Shown here piece after piece: positions 10,862 through 21,812 of a stretch of 64,000 nucleotides of DNA. The DNA lies in contig JAQTIF010000002.1 in assembly GCA_029433525.1 (NCBI GenBank), positions 707,853 to 771,852 on the forward strand. The letters are read 5' to 3'. The stretch's first letter is position 1; every line of letters starts with the position of its first letter. This stretch comes from Enterobacteriaceae bacterium ESL0689. GTDB taxonomy: Bacteria > Pseudomonadota > Gammaproteobacteria > Enterobacterales > Enterobacteriaceae. Both the position numbers and the translations under genes were made by a program. A model generated the notes under the pieces. The model was not told where the DNA came from. It searched no databases and saw only the letters and a program-made list of their open reading frames with translations.

Positions 10862-11649
10862 TACCCAGCGCGAGGAACACAGCTTTGTTAATCACGCTGC
10901 CATTATGACGGACTTTTATGAAAATACAGTCAAGGTAAACAATGGGATACAGGGTATCCAGCGGGCAGTTTTGCCATTCGATAACCTGTTCTTTCACCGC
11001 ATCAGTGACTTTAGATATCAGAGTGGGTGACACATCCGCGTCATACATTTCCTTAAATGTATCAACGATTTCACGTGTGGTCATGCCTCTGGCATACAGG
11101 GACAAAATCTGGCTGTCCATCTGTGTGATACGGGTCTGGTTCTTCTTAATAAGCTGAGGTTCAAAGGTATTTTCGCGGTCACGTGGCGTACTGATTTCAA
11201 TCTGGCCATCGTCGCAAAGCAGGGTTTTAGACGAGTAGCCATTGCGGGTATTTGTGCCTGATTTTCTGGTGTTTTTATCATACCCGAGGTGCTCAGTTAA
11301 CTCCGCATTGCATTGAGCGCTGTTTCGACGGTCAGCTTCGTTAGCATCCGGGTAAACTGACTGAGGTCAGCTTCAGTTTTCAGGTTTTTGGCCAGTTCAG
11401 TTGCCAGTGTTCTGAGTTTTTTTTCGTCCATAATTTACCTGCCTCTGTTGTTGCAGTGAAGATATCAAAAACAGGCAGATACACAATTTAAATTACAGGC
11501 TCCCTCTTCGCCATTGACCAGTGGTTTCCAGGTGGCAAGGGTGGGCTCGTATTTTGCGCCGTCTACATACCAGCGGATTGTGCCGGTTGCCTCCCGGGTT
11601 TCATCCAGCTTAATGGGAGTAACAATATCTTTATTTTTATCATCGTCTC

Positions 11650-11820
11650 TCATTCTTTTTCTTCCTTATCCGTCTGACCATTGAGTACGGCGTTATAGCG
11701 GTTTCGCAGTTCATTTTTACTGGTATCTGTAATGAATGCTGGTTCAGGTGCCATCTGGTCATTTTCGTGGAACCATTTAAGACCCGACCACCGCCCGTGA
11801 TCTTATTACCCACATGAATA
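11650..11820 (-). pseudogene. Remnant of a PAAR-like protein gene
   Basis: Reading leftward, one frame gives HVGNKITGGGRVLNG, which resembles the opening of PAAR spike-tip domains (GDKTT-GGxV-x-G). A frame change near 11775 then leads to WFHENDQMAPEPAFIT and a Lys/Glu-rich tail whose TGA overlaps the ATG of the next gene (ATGA at 11650-11653). The rest of any PAAR domain is missing. Resemblance is short and the call is tentative, but it agrees with the type VI character of the neighbour. Confidence 0.4.
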
Positions 11821-11879
11821 ATACTTTTTATAATTTATTCATCAGATAAATTATAAATATTTTATTATCGACTCAGATC

Positions 11880-12131
11880 TTAAAACTGTTCCCGCAGCAG
11901 CAGGAGAAACAACTCATATTTTTTGGCATGAAATTTTATTTCATCAGGGATTTCACGGTGTTTCAATTCCGGTAATTCGGTTATCTGATAAAAGTCACTA
12001 TAATTGTGGTAATTTTTTACCAGTTCCAGTTCTGGCATTAAATCTAAAGGCATAACATGGGGTGCATAACCCCTGCGTACTTTTGCCAGATCCTGCATCT
12101 CACCGATACAGTTTTTATGACCTTTATTCAT
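11880..12131 (-). CDS. Hypothetical protein, 83 aa, in T6SS-like remnant
   Basis: No family recognised. A small soluble protein rich in charged residues with two cysteines. Its start overlaps the stop of the preceding 79-codon frame by four bases, a common sign of a co-translated pair. It may be the 3' part of an older, longer gene. The surrounding DNA is AT-rich compared with the housekeeping neighbours, typical of effector/immunity cargo, but nothing proves that role. Confidence 0.45.
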   Translation of the reverse strand: MNKGHKNCIGEMQDLAKVRRGYAPHVMPLDLMPELELVKNYHNYSDFYQITELPELKHREIPDEIKFHAKKYELFLLLLREQF

Positions 12132-12367
12132 CCCTGTTTCCCATACTGACAGGCTTTTAATCGCTGACCATTATAAGCGTCAGCGAAATTCTGACCTGCC
12201 GCACACGCCAGTAACTGTTTACCTGTTGGATATAAATGCTCCATTTTATTTCTGCAGGCAATAATATTTCCCACTGAAGCTATTGCATGTGGGCTGCCAC
12301 GTTTAATAGCTTGATACATTAAAGAGTAAAACGTCTCACTATCACGGCCATACAGGCAGGTGTCCAT
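12128..12367 (-). CDS. Hypothetical protein, 79 aa, in T6SS-like remnant
   Basis: No confident family. The stretch YQAIKRGSPHAIASVGNIIAC has small-residue spacing reminiscent of a helical-repeat (Sel1-like) fragment. Contains several cysteines, no signal peptide and no membrane helix. It could be a full small protein or the C-terminal remnant of a larger one, since the upstream DNA to 12391 holds only the end of the SMR gene. Coupled by ATGA overlap to the next frame. Confidence 0.4.
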   Translation of the reverse strand: MDTCLYGRDSETFYSLMYQAIKRGSPHAIASVGNIIACRNKMEHLYPTGKQLLACAAGQNFADAYNGQRLKACQYGKQG

Positions 12368-12391
12368 ATAATCTATTTATCACGGAGCACA

Positions 12392-12727
12392 TCAATGGCT
12401 CGCGGCTTTCGAAAATAGTTGAATAATCATCACCCCGATGATAATCATCAGCATGCCAAGAATTGCCGGGAGATCGAGTTTCTGTTTAAAAACCAGCCAT
12501 GAAAGCAGAGAAACAAGGCAGATACCTAAACCGCTCCAGATGGCGTAAGTCACGCCAAGATTCATCACTTTGACCACCTGCGACAAACCATAAAAAGAGA
12601 TACTGTAACCGATGATCACGCCCAGCGATGGCCACAGCCGGGTAAAACCATCGGAAGCCTTTATCATTGTGGTGGCAAAGGTTTCTGAGAGAATAGTTAT
12701 TATCAATATAAGCCATGTATTTATCAT
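12392..12727 (-). CDS. Small multidrug resistance (SMR) family transporter
   Basis: 111 residues with four membrane helices. The essential membrane glutamate lies in helix 1 (ILSETFATTMIKAS, Glu14), as in EmrE, followed by helices around SLGVIIGYSISFYGLS, GVTYAIWSGLGI and AILGMLMIIIGVMII. SMR proteins work as dimers, exchanging protons for cationic drugs or, in the Gdx and spermidine subgroups, guanidinium or polyamines. The subgroup cannot be fixed here. It sits between the decayed T6SS-like DNA and argG, consistent with acquired cargo. Confidence 0.85.
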   Translation of the reverse strand: MINTWLILIITILSETFATTMIKASDGFTRLWPSLGVIIGYSISFYGLSQVVKVMNLGVTYAIWSGLGICLVSLLSWLVFKQKLDLPAILGMLMIIIGVMIIQLFSKAASH

Positions 12728-12859
12728 ATGAGATCCTGATTGTCGTTCTGTCTGATTGAATTATATCCGTGGATAGACACAACAGAGCGTCATAAAAGCG
12801 ATGAATTATAGCGAGCGTTGTCTGAATAGAGTAGAAATGGCCGATCACGGCACTGATTA

Positions 12860-12930
12860 AGAGCCTGGTTTATTAGGCTATTTTACTTGCCATTCTGGTC
12901 CTGGGCAGTGCCAGAAATCCTCACGTCCCC
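12860..12930 (+). repeat. Partial copy of the MITE-like repeat (left half)
   Basis: Begins AGAGCCTGG like the complete copy at 14368-14485 and shares the internal run CCTGGGCAGTGCC-x-GAAATCCTCACGT, then diverges before the GTACA palindrome and lacks the right terminal repeat. Lies downstream of argG. Confidence 0.7.
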
Positions 12931-12992
12931 TGCACAAAAAAGCGGACAGGCTGATGCTGATAACATAAGCCTGCCCGATCACAGATCGGCGT

Positions 12993-14485
<1,493 letters not shown>

Positions 14486-14504
14486 ACATCTGTTTTAGCT
14501 ATTA

Positions 14505-14543
14505 AATGCATTTTTATGCATTAATTCTGATTTTTCATTTAAT
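14505..14543 (-). promoter_or_regulatory. Two tandem ARG boxes (ArgR operator) upstream of argG
   Basis: AATGCATTTTTATGCATT (14505-14522) and TCTGATTTTTCATTTAAT (14526-14543) each approximate the ARG box pattern TGAAT-wwww-ATTCA and are separated by three bases, the standard spacing for hexameric ArgR. Position upstream of argG fits arginine-dependent repression. Confidence 0.7.
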
Positions 14544-14638
14544 CATTTTTTGAGAATAACCGGAAGTAGCTCAGTGTTTTTTTTGCAAAAGAGAGCATGA
14601 TAGCCACCTGACCCAAGCGTAGAGTGTCAAAATATACC

Positions 14639-14668
14639 TTGACAAGACATAACGATTATCAATAGAAT
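14639..14668 (+). promoter_or_regulatory. Candidate sigma-70 promoter for the metY-rimP-nusA-infB operon
   Basis: TTGACA at 14639-14644 and TAGAAT at 14663-14668 with an 18-base spacer, about 90 bases before the tRNA. A second weaker candidate (TTGCGT then TAAGAT) lies closer to the tRNA. Confidence 0.55.
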
Positions 14669-14759
14669 CCCGGCGAATCTCATATTACGTATCCGATACC
14701 TAATTCCAACAGTGTTTGCGTCTTTTGCGTAGTAATAGTAAGATACGCCACGTTTCAGG

Positions 14760-14836
<77 letters not shown>

Positions 14837-14951
14837 CTTTCTCACTGAGTATTTTTTCAAATATTAACGTCCTGTGTATCCGGATTTGAAAGAATTCTTC
14901 TGAAAAGTGTTTCAGATCGTTACGGCGATCACAGGGTTCAGTTATATAACA

Positions 14952-14974
14952 CCCCGATTTATCGGGGTTTTTTG
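14952..14974 (+). terminator. Hairpin terminator/attenuator between metY and rimP
   Basis: Perfect inverted repeat CCCCGAT-TT-ATCGGGG followed by six T residues. Probably separates tRNA from mRNA transcription or is read through under NusA control; that role is inferred. Confidence 0.75.
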
Positions 14975-14995
14975 TTATCTGACTTTAAAATAACT

Positions 14996-15015
14996 GGGCT
15001 TTACGCCCTTTTTTT
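14996..15015 (+). terminator. Short hairpin with T run just before rimP
   Basis: GGGC-TTTAC-GCCC followed by seven T residues, ending 17 bases before the rimP start. The stem is short (4 bp), so termination would be partial; it may attenuate the operon leader. Confidence 0.45.
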
Positions 15016-15032
15016 ATGTCCTGGAGGTGGCT

Positions 15033-15485
15033 TTGTCCACATTAGAGCAAAAATTGACAGCAATGCTTACCGCACCGGTTGAAGCCCTGGGCTTCGAGCT
15101 GGTTGGCATTGAATTTATTCGTGGCCGTACCTCGACACTACGTATCTATATCGATAGTGAAGATGGCATTGATGTTGATGATTGCGCTGATGTGAGCCAT
15201 CAAGTGAGTGCGGTGCTGGACGTTGAAGATCCTATCCCCACGGCCTACAACCTGGAGGTCTCTTCACCGGGCCTTGATCGCCCGTTATTTACCGCTGAAC
15301 AGTATGCACGGTTTACTGGCGAAGAAGTGGCGCTGGTATTACGTATGGCGGTGCAGAACCGCTCTAAATGGCAAGGCGTCATTAAATCCGTAGAAGGTGA
15401 AATGATCACCGTAACCGTCGACGATAAAGACGAAGTGTTTGCGTTAAGCAATATCCAGAAAGCACATCTGGTTCCCCACTTTTAA
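15033..15485 (+). CDS. rimP: Ribosome maturation factor RimP
   Basis: Assists late 30S subunit maturation. 150 residues, start TTG at 15033 ([10 protein letters not shown]...), with GGAGG five bases upstream; a GTG at 15027 overlaps the ribosome site and is unlikely. Segments [31 protein letters not shown] and [12 protein letters not shown] are family hallmarks. Followed 27 bases later by nusA in the conserved operon. Confidence 0.96.
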   Translation: MSTLEQKLTAMLTAPVEALGFELVGIEFIRGRTSTLRIYIDSEDGIDVDDCADVSHQVSAVLDVEDPIPTAYNLEVSSPGLDRPLFTAEQYARFTGEEVALVLRMAVQNRSKWQGVIKSVEGEMITVTVDDKDEVFALSNIQKAHLVPHF

Positions 15486-15512
15486 CAGTCTGAATTGAGG
15501 TGAAAAGCCCCG

Positions 15513-17006
15513 ATGAATAAAGAAATTTTGGCTGTTGTTGAAGCCGTTTCCAATGAAAAGGCGCTACCGCGCGAAAAGATTTTCGAAGCTCTGGAAAGTG
15601 CGCTGGCAACAGCGACGAAAAAGAAATATGAACAAGAGATTGATGTGCGTGTTGCCATTGATCGTAAAAATGGTGACTTCGACACATTTCGTCGCTGGCT
15701 GGTGGTCGAAGATGTCACGCAACCGACTCGTGAAATCACCCTTGAAGCCGCACGCTACGAGGATGAAAGTCTGAATGCGGGCGATTACGTCGAAGATCAG
15801 ATTGAATCTGTCACTTTTGATCGCATCACCACGCAAACAGCGAAGCAGGTTATTGTCCAGAAAGTACGTGAAGCTGAACGCGCGATGATTGTTGATCAAT
15901 TCCGTGAGCATGAAGGCGAAATTATCACCGGAATGGTGAAAAAAGTGAATCGCGACAACATCACTTTGGATCTGGGTAATAACGCGGAAGCGGTTATCCT
16001 GCGTGAAGATATGTTGCCACGAGAAAACTTTCGTCCAGGCGACCGTGTCCGTGGTGTCTTGTACGCGGTACGCCCGGAAGCCCGTGGCGCTCAGCTGTTC
16101 GTCACGCGATCTAAACCGGAAATGCTGGTGGAACTCTTCCGCATTGAAGTGCCGGAAATTGGCGAAGAAGTGCTCGAAATTAAAGCCGCTGCCCGCGATC
16201 CCGGATCACGAGCCAAGATTGCCGTAAAAACCAATGATAAGCGTATCGATCCTGTCGGTGCCTGCGTGGGAATGCGCGGTGCGCGTGTCCAGGCGGTTTC
16301 TACTGAGCTGGGTGGTGAGCGTATCGATATCGTTCTGTGGGATGATAATCCGGCACAGTTTGTCATTAACGCGATGGCACCGGCAGATGTTGCCTCTATC
16401 GTTGTCGATGAAGACAAGCATACTATGGATATCGCCGTGGAAGCCGGTAATCTGGCACAGGCGATTGGTCGTAACGGTCAAAATGTTCGTCTGGCTTCCC
16501 AGTTGAGTGGCTGGGATCTCAACGTTATGACGGTGAATGATCTGCAGGCGAAACACCAGGCAGAGGCACATGCGGCTATCGATACCTTTACTAAATATCT
16601 GGATATCGATGAAGAGTTTGCTTCGCTGCTGGTGGAGGAAGGTTTCGCGACATTAGAAGAACTGGCCTATGTACCGGTCAAAGAGTTGCTGGAAATTGAT
16701 GGCCTGGATGAACCGACCGTTGAAGCATTGCGTGAACGCGCGAAAAATGCATTAACGACACTGGCGCTGGCGCAGGAAGAAAGCCTGGGAGAGAACAAAC
16801 CTACTGATGATTTACTCAATCTGCAAGGTATGGATCGTGCCCTGGCATTTAAATTGGCGGCCCGTGGCATTTGTACGCTGGAGGATCTCGCTGAACAGGG
16901 CGTTGACGATCTGGCTGATATTGACGGACTGACAGACACAAAAGCCGGAGAACTGATTATGGCTGCGCGTAATATTTGTTGGTTCGGCGATGGCGATGAA
17001 GCGTAA
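15513..17006 (+). CDS. nusA: Transcription termination/antitermination factor NusA
   Basis: RNA polymerase-binding factor controlling pausing, termination and antitermination. 497 residues: N-terminal RNAP-binding domain (about 1-130), S1 domain ([21 protein letters not shown], near 135-200), two KH domains (around [15 protein letters not shown] and [13 protein letters not shown]), and two acidic C-terminal repeats ending GDGDEA as in E. coli. Autoregulation at the operon leader is known in E. coli. It is also used by phage N and Q systems, relevant to the prophage here. Confidence 0.98.
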   Translation: MNKEILAVVEAVSNEKALPREKIFEALESALATATKKKYEQEIDVRVAIDRKNGDFDTFRRWLVVEDVTQPTREITLEAARYEDESLNAGDYVEDQIESVTFDRITTQTAKQVIVQKVREAERAMIVDQFREHEGEIITGMVKKVNRDNITLDLGNNAEAVILREDMLPRENFRPGDRVRGVLYAVRPEARGAQLFVTRSKPEMLVELFRIEVPEIGEEVLEIKAAARDPGSRAKIAVKTNDKRIDPVGACVGMRGARVQAVSTELGGERIDIVLWDDNPAQFVINAMAPADVASIVVDEDKHTMDIAVEAGNLAQAIGRNGQNVRLASQLSGWDLNVMTVNDLQAKHQAEAHAAIDTFTKYLDIDEEFASLLVEEGFATLEELAYVPVKELLEIDGLDEPTVEALRERAKNALTTLALAQEESLGENKPTDDLLNLQGMDRALAFKLAARGICTLEDLAEQGVDDLADIDGLTDTKAGELIMAARNICWFGDGDEA

Positions 17007-17030
17007 TAAACTGTGGCAGGAAGGAACAGC

Positions 17031-19721
17031 ATGACCGATGTGACTATTAAAGCGCTGGCTGCAGAATTCAAGATCTCTGTGGATCGCCTGATACAGCAAT
17101 TTGCTGACGCAGGGGTTCATAAATCGGCTGATGATTCTGTGACAGCGCAAGAAAAACAAACCTTATTAACCCATCTGAATCGTGAACACGGTTCAGCTCC
17201 CGATAAATTAACGTTACAGCGTAAAACACGCAGTACATTGAATATTCCCGGTATAGGGGGAAAAAGTAAATCGGTACAAATCGAAGTTCGCAAGAAGCGA
17301 ACCTTTGTAAAACGTGATCCGCAAGAGGCAGAACGTCTTGCTGCGGAACAGCAGGCGCAGCAGGAAGCGGAAGAGAAATCCCGGCGTGAAGCTGAACAAA
17401 CGACGAAACGTGAGGCTCAGCTAAAAGCGGAACGTGAAGCCACAGAACAGGCAAAACGTCAAGCTGCTGAGCAAGCAAAACGTGAAGTTGCAGAAAAAGA
17501 CAAAGTGGTTAATCAACAAACTGACGATATGATAAAAACCGTCCAGGCTGAAAAGATCCGCCGTGAAAACGAAGCGGCAGCGCTGAAGCGTAAAGCAGAA
17601 GAAGAAGCACGTCGTAAACTTGAAGAAGAAGCGCGTCGGGTAGCAGAAGAAGCGCGTCGTATGGCCGAGGAACATGAAAAGAACTGGTCTGAAACGACCG
17701 ACAGTGCAGAAGATGTTAACGACTATCACGTAACAACTTCTCAGCATGCTCGCCAGGCGGAAGATGATAACGACCGTGAAGTGGAAAGCGGACGCGGTCG
17801 TGGTCGTAATGGTAAAAATGCGCGTTCAGCGAAAAAAAGCAATAAACATGCTGAATCGAAAGCGGATCGTGAAGAAGCACGTGCTGCGATCCGTGGTGGT
17901 AAAGGTGGCAAACATCGTAAAGGCTCTGCCTTACAACAGAGCTTCCAGAAACCGGGTCAGGCTGTTAACCGTGATGTCGTTATCGGTGAAACTATCTCCG
18001 TTGGTGAGCTAGCGAATAAGATGGCGGTCAAAGGTTCACAGGTCATTAAAGTCATGATGAAACTGGGGGCGATGGCGACCATCAATCAGGTCATTGACCA
18101 GGAAACGGCGCAGTTAGTGGCCGAAGAGATGGGACACAAAGTGATCCTGCGGCGGGAAAATGAGCTGGAAGAGGCGGTGATGAACGACCGTGATACGGGC
18201 GCTGCCGCTGAACCTCGCGCACCGGTCGTGACGATTATGGGGCACGTTGACCACGGTAAAACCTCACTGCTTGACTATATTCGCTCAACAAAAGTTGCGT
18301 CGGGTGAAGCCGGTGGTATTACCCAGCACATCGGGGCTTATCACGTCGAAACCGATAACGGCATGATCACTTTCCTCGATACACCAGGTCACGCCGCGTT
18401 TACTTCGATGCGTGCACGCGGAGCGCAGGCCACGGATATCGTGGTACTGGTCGTTGCCGCAGATGATGGTGTGATGCCGCAGACCATAGAAGCGATCCAA
18501 CACGCGAAAGCGGCCAATGTCCCGGTGGTGGTTGCGGTAAACAAAATCGATAAACCGGAAGCTGATCCTGATCGCGTGAAGAATGAGCTCTCGCAATACG
18601 GTATCCTGCCAGAGGAATGGGGGGGCGATAGCCAGTTCGTTCATGTTTCCGCTAAGGCGGGAACCGGTATTGATGAATTACTGGATGCTATCCTGCTACA
18701 GTCGGAAGTGCTGGAACTCAAAGCGGTGCATAAAGGCATGGCCAGTGGTGCCGTTATCGAATCCTTCCTTGATAAAGGTCGTGGTCCGGTGGCGACGGTT
18801 CTGATCCGTGAAGGGACACTGCATAAAGGCGATATTGTTCTGTGTGGTTTCGAATATGGCCGTGTGCGGGCGATGCGTGACGAGATGGGACGAGAAGTGC
18901 CTGAAGCGGGCCCCTCTATTCCGGTGGAAATTCTCGGTTTATCCGGTGTTCCGGCTGCCGGTGATGAAGTGACCGTCGTGCGTGACGAGAAAAAAGCACG
19001 CGAAGTTGCGCTGTATCGTCAGGGCAAATTCCGTGAAGTTAAACTGGCACGTCAGCAGAAATCAAAACTGGAGAACATGTTTGCGAACATGAATGAAGGC
19101 GATGTTCACGAGGTGAATATCGTACTGAAAGCAGACGTCCAGGGATCTGTTGAGGCCATTTCTGATGCGTTGCTGAAACTGTCAACCGATGAAGTGAAGG
19201 TCAAAATTATTGGTTCTGGTGTCGGTGGCATTACAGAAACAGACGCCACGCTGGCAGCGGCTTCTGAGGCTATTCTGGTCGGTTTCAACGTTCGTGCCGA
19301 TGCCTCTGCCCGGAAAGTCATTGATACCGAAAACCTGGATCTTCGTTACTACTCGGTCATCTATAATCTGATCGACGAAGTCAAAGCGGCCATGAGCGGT
19401 AAACTGTCGCCGGAACTGAAACAACAGATTATCGGCCTGGCGGAAGTGCGCGATGTGTTCAAATCACCGAAATTTGGTGCCATTGCCGGTTGTATGGTCA
19501 CTGAAGGGGTGGTGAAACGTCATAATCCTATCCGTGTTCTGCGTGACAACGTGGTTATCTATGAAGGTGAGCTGGAATCACTGCGTCGCTTCAAAGATGA
19601 CGTTAACGAGGTGCGCAACGGCATGGAGTGTGGTATTGGCGTGAAGAACTATAATGATGTTCGCGCCGGTGACATGATCGAAGTCTTCGAAGTCGTCGAA
19701 ATTAAACGTACTATTGAGTAG
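17031..19721 (+). CDS. infB: Translation initiation factor IF-2
   Basis: GTPase that delivers fMet-tRNA to the 30S subunit. 896 residues from ATG 17031 ([13 protein letters not shown]), 24 bases after nusA. A long charged Lys/Glu/Arg/Ala-rich linker lies at about 95-290. G domain motifs are G1 GHVDHGKT, G3 DTPGHAAF, G4 NKID and G5 SAK, followed by the C-terminal domains. In-frame GTG (17505) and ATG (17529) codons lie where E. coli starts its shorter IF2-beta/gamma forms, so isoforms are likely. Confidence 0.98.
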   Translation: MTDVTIKALAAEFKISVDRLIQQFADAGVHKSADDSVTAQEKQTLLTHLNREHGSAPDKLTLQRKTRSTLNIPGIGGKSKSVQIEVRKKRTFVKRDPQEAERLAAEQQAQQEAEEKSRREAEQTTKREAQLKAEREATEQAKRQAAEQAKREVAEKDKVVNQQTDDMIKTVQAEKIRRENEAAALKRKAEEEARRKLEEEARRVAEEARRMAEEHEKNWSETTDSAEDVNDYHVTTSQHARQAEDDNDREVESGRGRGRNGKNARSAKKSNKHAESKADREEARAAIRGGKGGKHRKGSALQQSFQKPGQAVNRDVVIGETISVGELANKMAVKGSQVIKVMMKLGAMATINQVIDQETAQLVAEEMGHKVILRRENELEEAVMNDRDTGAAAEPRAPVVTIMGHVDHGKTSLLDYIRSTKVASGEAGGITQHIGAYHVETDNGMITFLDTPGHAAFTSMRARGAQATDIVVLVVAADDGVMPQTIEAIQHAKAANVPVVVAVNKIDKPEADPDRVKNELSQYGILPEEWGGDSQFVHVSAKAGTGIDELLDAILLQSEVLELKAVHKGMASGAVIESFLDKGRGPVATVLIREGTLHKGDIVLCGFEYGRVRAMRDEMGREVPEAGPSIPVEILGLSGVPAAGDEVTVVRDEKKAREVALYRQGKFREVKLARQQKSKLENMFANMNEGDVHEVNIVLKADVQGSVEAISDALLKLSTDEVKVKIIGSGVGGITETDATLAAASEAILVGFNVRADASARKVIDTENLDLRYYSVIYNLIDEVKAAMSGKLSPELKQQIIGLAEVRDVFKSPKFGAIAGCMVTEGVVKRHNPIRVLRDNVVIYEGELESLRRFKDDVNEVRNGMECGIGVKNYNDVRAGDMIEVFEVVEIKRTIE

Positions 19722-19766
19722 TACAGGTACGCCGGATAAGAGCATAACTGTCCGGCAATCATTCTG

Positions 19767-19792
19767 AAAAGGGGCTGATAGCCCCTTTTTTG
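19767..19792 (+). terminator. Intrinsic terminator between infB and rbfA
   Basis: AAAAGGGGCT-GAT-AGCCCCTTTTTT, strong hairpin plus T run, ending 16 bases before the rbfA ATG. Probably gives partial termination within the operon. Confidence 0.75.
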
Positions 19793-19807
19793 TCTGGAGA
19801 CGTTATT

Positions 19808-20206
19808 ATGGCGAAAGAATTTGGTCGCCCACAGCGCGTAGCGCAGGAAATGCAAAAAGAGATTGCCATCATCCTGCAGCGTGAAATTAAGGACCCGCGT
19901 CTGGGAATGATGACGACGGTATCAGGGGTTGAGATGTCGCGTGATCTGGCGTATGCCAAAGTGTATGTCACTTTTCTCAATGATGGTGACGAAGACGCGA
20001 TCAAGGCGGGTCTTAAAGCCTTGCAGGACGCATCCGGTTTTATCCGTACATTGCTGGGTAAAGCGATGCGCTTGCGTATCGTCCCGGAACTGACTTTCTT
20101 CTATGATAACTCTCTGGTCGAGGGGATGAGGATGTCTAACCTGGTGACCCGCGTGGTGAAACATGACGATGCGCGTCGGGTTAACCCGGACGATGAGGAG
20201 GCGTAA
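19808..20206 (+). CDS. rbfA: 30S ribosome-binding factor RbfA
   Basis: Cold-adaptation factor for 16S rRNA 5'-end maturation. 132 residues from [14 protein letters not shown] (19808); an in-frame upstream ATG-like start at 19790 falls within the terminator hairpin and is rejected. KH-type fold segments [14 protein letters not shown] and [11 protein letters not shown] are typical. Its TAA overlaps the truB ATG by one base (TAATG). Confidence 0.96.
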   Translation: MAKEFGRPQRVAQEMQKEIAIILQREIKDPRLGMMTTVSGVEMSRDLAYAKVYVTFLNDGDEDAIKAGLKALQDASGFIRTLLGKAMRLRIVPELTFFYDNSLVEGMRMSNLVTRVVKHDDARRVNPDDEEA

Positions 20207-21150
20207 TGAGCCGTCCTCGTCGTCGTGGTCGCGATGTGCATGGGGTATTGTTGCTCGATAAGCCCCACGGGATGTCGAGCAATGATGTACTGCAAAAAGT
20301 CAAACGTCTTTATAACGCCAATCGGGCAGGACATACCGGGGCGCTGGACCCGCTGGCTACCGGTATGCTGCCGGTTTGCCTGGGAGAAGCGACAAAGTTT
20401 TCCCGTTATTTGCTGGATGCCGATAAACGTTACCATGTCATCGCAAAGCTGGGGCAGCGTACCGATACTTCTGATGCCGATGGACAAGTGATAGCCGAAA
20501 GACCAGTGACATTCAGTGATCAACAACTGGCGGCGGCGCTTGACAATTTTCGTGGTCAGACGCAGCAGATACCCTCCATGTATTCAGCGCTGAAATATCA
20601 GGGTAAAAAACTGTATGAATATGCCCGCCAGGGAATCGAGGTTCCGCGAGAAGCCCGGCCGATTACCGTCTATCAACTGCAATTCATCCGCTATCAGGGC
20701 GATGAGCTGGAGCTGGAGATCCATTGTTCGAAAGGAACCTATATCCGGACCATTATTGATGATCTGGGAGAAAAACTGGGCTGTGGTGCCCATGTGACGA
20801 CCCTGCGTCGACTGGCGGTCAGCCAGTATCCGACGGCGCGAATGGTGACATTATCGCAGCTACAGGCACTGGTTGAGCAGGCAGCGGAACAGGATATCCC
20901 TGCGGCACAATTGCTCGATCCTTTACTGATGCCGATGGATAGCCCGGCGGCGGCTTATCCGCGCGTCGAAATTCCTGAAATATCAGCGGTGTACTTTAAA
21001 CATGGCCATCCCGTTCGTACCACAGGTGTCCCCTTGCAGGGATTTGTGCGCGTGATGGAAAGTGATACGCAGAAATTTCTTGGCATGGGGGAAATAGACG
21101 ATCAGGGCCGTGTTGCGCCTCGTCGGCTGGTCGTGGAATCGCTTAATTAA
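20206..21150 (+). CDS. truB: tRNA pseudouridine(55) synthase
   Basis: Makes the universal pseudouridine 55 in the T loop of tRNA. 314 residues. Catalytic Asp48 lies in [15 protein letters not shown]; the [10 protein letters not shown] motif near the N-terminus and [14 protein letters not shown] are conserved, and a C-terminal PUA-like domain ends the protein. Translationally coupled to rbfA by a one-base overlap. Confidence 0.97.
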   Translation: MSRPRRRGRDVHGVLLLDKPHGMSSNDVLQKVKRLYNANRAGHTGALDPLATGMLPVCLGEATKFSRYLLDADKRYHVIAKLGQRTDTSDADGQVIAERPVTFSDQQLAAALDNFRGQTQQIPSMYSALKYQGKKLYEYARQGIEVPREARPITVYQLQFIRYQGDELELEIHCSKGTYIRTIIDDLGEKLGCGAHVTTLRRLAVSQYPTARMVTLSQLQALVEQAAEQDIPAAQLLDPLLMPMDSPAAAYPRVEIPEISAVYFKHGHPVRTTGVPLQGFVRVMESDTQKFLGMGEIDDQGRVAPRRLVVESLN

Positions 21151-21159
21151 GTATTCATC

Positions 21160-21188
21160 TTGCGCTAAAAGTCAGTGGCGAGTAGAAT
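21160..21188 (+). promoter_or_regulatory. rpsO promoter
   Basis: TTGCGC (21160-21165), 17-base spacer, TAGAAT (21183-21188). Located just after truB, where rpsO has its own promoter in E. coli. Confidence 0.7.
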
Positions 21189-21198
21189 ATTAATAAAT

Positions 21199-21301
21199 AA
21201 CATCTGTAAAAACAGAGTGATGTTTTTTGCCGATGTTGCATCAAGGGGTGCTGAATTAGAGATCGGCACCCTTTCTTTCTTTTTTAACCCGGAGTTTTAA
21301 A
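21199..21301 (+). promoter_or_regulatory. rpsO leader, S15 autoregulatory region
   Basis: The leader contains ACATCTGTAAAAACAGAGTGATGT (hairpin) and GGGTGC...GCACCC ahead of the start codon. In E. coli S15 binds a leader pseudoknot and traps the ribosome; conservation of leader hairpins next to the start suggests the same here. Confidence 0.5.
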
Positions 21302-21571
21302 ATGTCTCTAAGTGTTGAAGCGAAAGCTAAAATTATTGCTGAGTTTGGTCGTGATCAGAACGACAGCGGCTCAACAGAAGTTCAGGTTGCACTGCTGACC
21401 GCGCAGATTAACCATCTGCAGGGCCACTTTGCTGAGCATAAAAAGGATCACCACAGCCGTCGTGGTCTGCTGCGCATGGTTTCTCAGCGCCGTAAATTGC
21501 TCGACTACCTGAAACGTAAAAATGTTGAACGTTACACGACTTTGATCGAGCGTCTGGGTCTGCGTCGCTAA
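21302..21571 (+). CDS. rpsO: 30S ribosomal protein S15
   Basis: 89 residues, full length. Binds 16S rRNA helices 20-22 and organises the platform. Conserved segments: [42 protein letters not shown]. Starts at 21302 after GGAG. Followed by a strong terminator, then pnp. Confidence 0.98.
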   Translation: MSLSVEAKAKIIAEFGRDQNDSGSTEVQVALLTAQINHLQGHFAEHKKDHHSRRGLLRMVSQRRKLLDYLKRKNVERYTTLIERLGLRR

Positions 21572-21585
21572 TCTGTCAGTTTCAG

Positions 21586-21612
21586 AAAAAGGGGCCTCAG
21601 GGCCCCTTTTTT
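21586..21612 (+). terminator. rpsO terminator
   Basis: AAAAAGGGGCC-TCAG-GGCCCCTTTTTT, a strong GC stem with T run. In E. coli the equivalent terminator is leaky and lets rpsO-pnp cotranscription occur. Confidence 0.88.
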
Positions 21613-21679
21613 CGACCTGATGGCAGCAATTGAGACAAAACTCATGTATTGTTGCTAATAACGATCTTAATGCAGAGGT

Positions 21680-21780
21680 TCGCGCGGCTAATGAGAAGCT
21701 TGATCCACAGATACGGATAAAGGTTGTCATTAGTCGCGAGGATGCAGAAGATCGGATCATCAGACGTGATAGCGTCTGAT
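21680..21780 (+). promoter_or_regulatory. pnp leader with RNase III-type stem-loops
   Basis: A long stem pairs CGCG-C-GGCTAATGA (21681-21694) with TCATTAG-T-CGCG (21727-21738), followed by a perfect hairpin ATCAGACG-TGATAG-CGTCTGAT (21759-21780). In E. coli the pnp leader stem is cut by RNase III and the end is then attacked by PNPase, giving autoregulation. The position and stem sequence match that arrangement. Confidence 0.7.
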
Positions 21781-21812
21781 ATCGTGTTATTTCTTAATAA
21801 AAGGATAGAATT

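Larger units (their letters stand above)
9495..11431 (-). pseudogene. IS256-family (Mutator-type) transposase, multiply disrupted
   Basis: Starts at 11431 (MDEKKLRTLATELAKNLK). Recognisable segments are GYDKNT, MDSQILSLYARGMTTREIVDTF, YPIVYLDC (first catalytic Asp region), and CVDGLKGFPDAINSVYP with IHMVRNSLKYVSW. Damage: a 5-base duplication (AATGC twice) near 11310 shifts the frame, the IS5-family element interrupts it at 9933-10861, a TGG-to-TAG type stop falls near 9871, and an internal deletion near 9574 joins KYPQI to the C-terminal WSMPIQNWRLAMSRF segment. Not functional. Confidence 0.88.
9452..11502 (-). mobile_element. IS256-family insertion sequence, inactivated
   Basis: Bounded by imperfect 29-base inverted repeats at 9452-9480 and 11474-11502 that match at 22 of 29 positions when one is reverse-complemented (shared cores GAxCCTGTAA and TGTxxCTGCC). 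Inside is a Mutator/IS256-type transposase gene on the minus strand, itself interrupted by an IS5-family element. It sits within the T6SS-associated gene. I could not find a clear 8-9 base target duplication, so one flank may have changed since insertion. Confidence 0.85.
8896..11653 (-). pseudogene. T6SS-associated (Imm71/Imm72-like) protein gene, split by nested insertion sequences and frameshifted
   Basis: The 5' part (11653 down to about 11503) encodes a start MRDDDKNKD... ending near LVNGEE. The 3' part (about 9451 to 8896) continues in one frame from IRLGDRVQQKDEERS to a C-terminal domain with CPKSGYWKIAWIPN, FREGQIMP and RPWPF. The two halves read as one protein once the IS256-family element (9452-11502) is removed, apart from a one-base frame change near 9437 at the junction. 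The CP-x-SG-x-W pattern recalls proteins encoded next to type VI secretion effectors (Imm71/72 type); that family call is from memory and uncertain. The gene overlaps the stop of an upstream PAAR-like fragment by four bases, supporting a former operon. Confidence 0.6.

Noticed and set aside
12970..12990. argG intrinsic terminator at the GATC-ACA-GATC stem
   Set aside because: Short stem and no T run on the argG strand.
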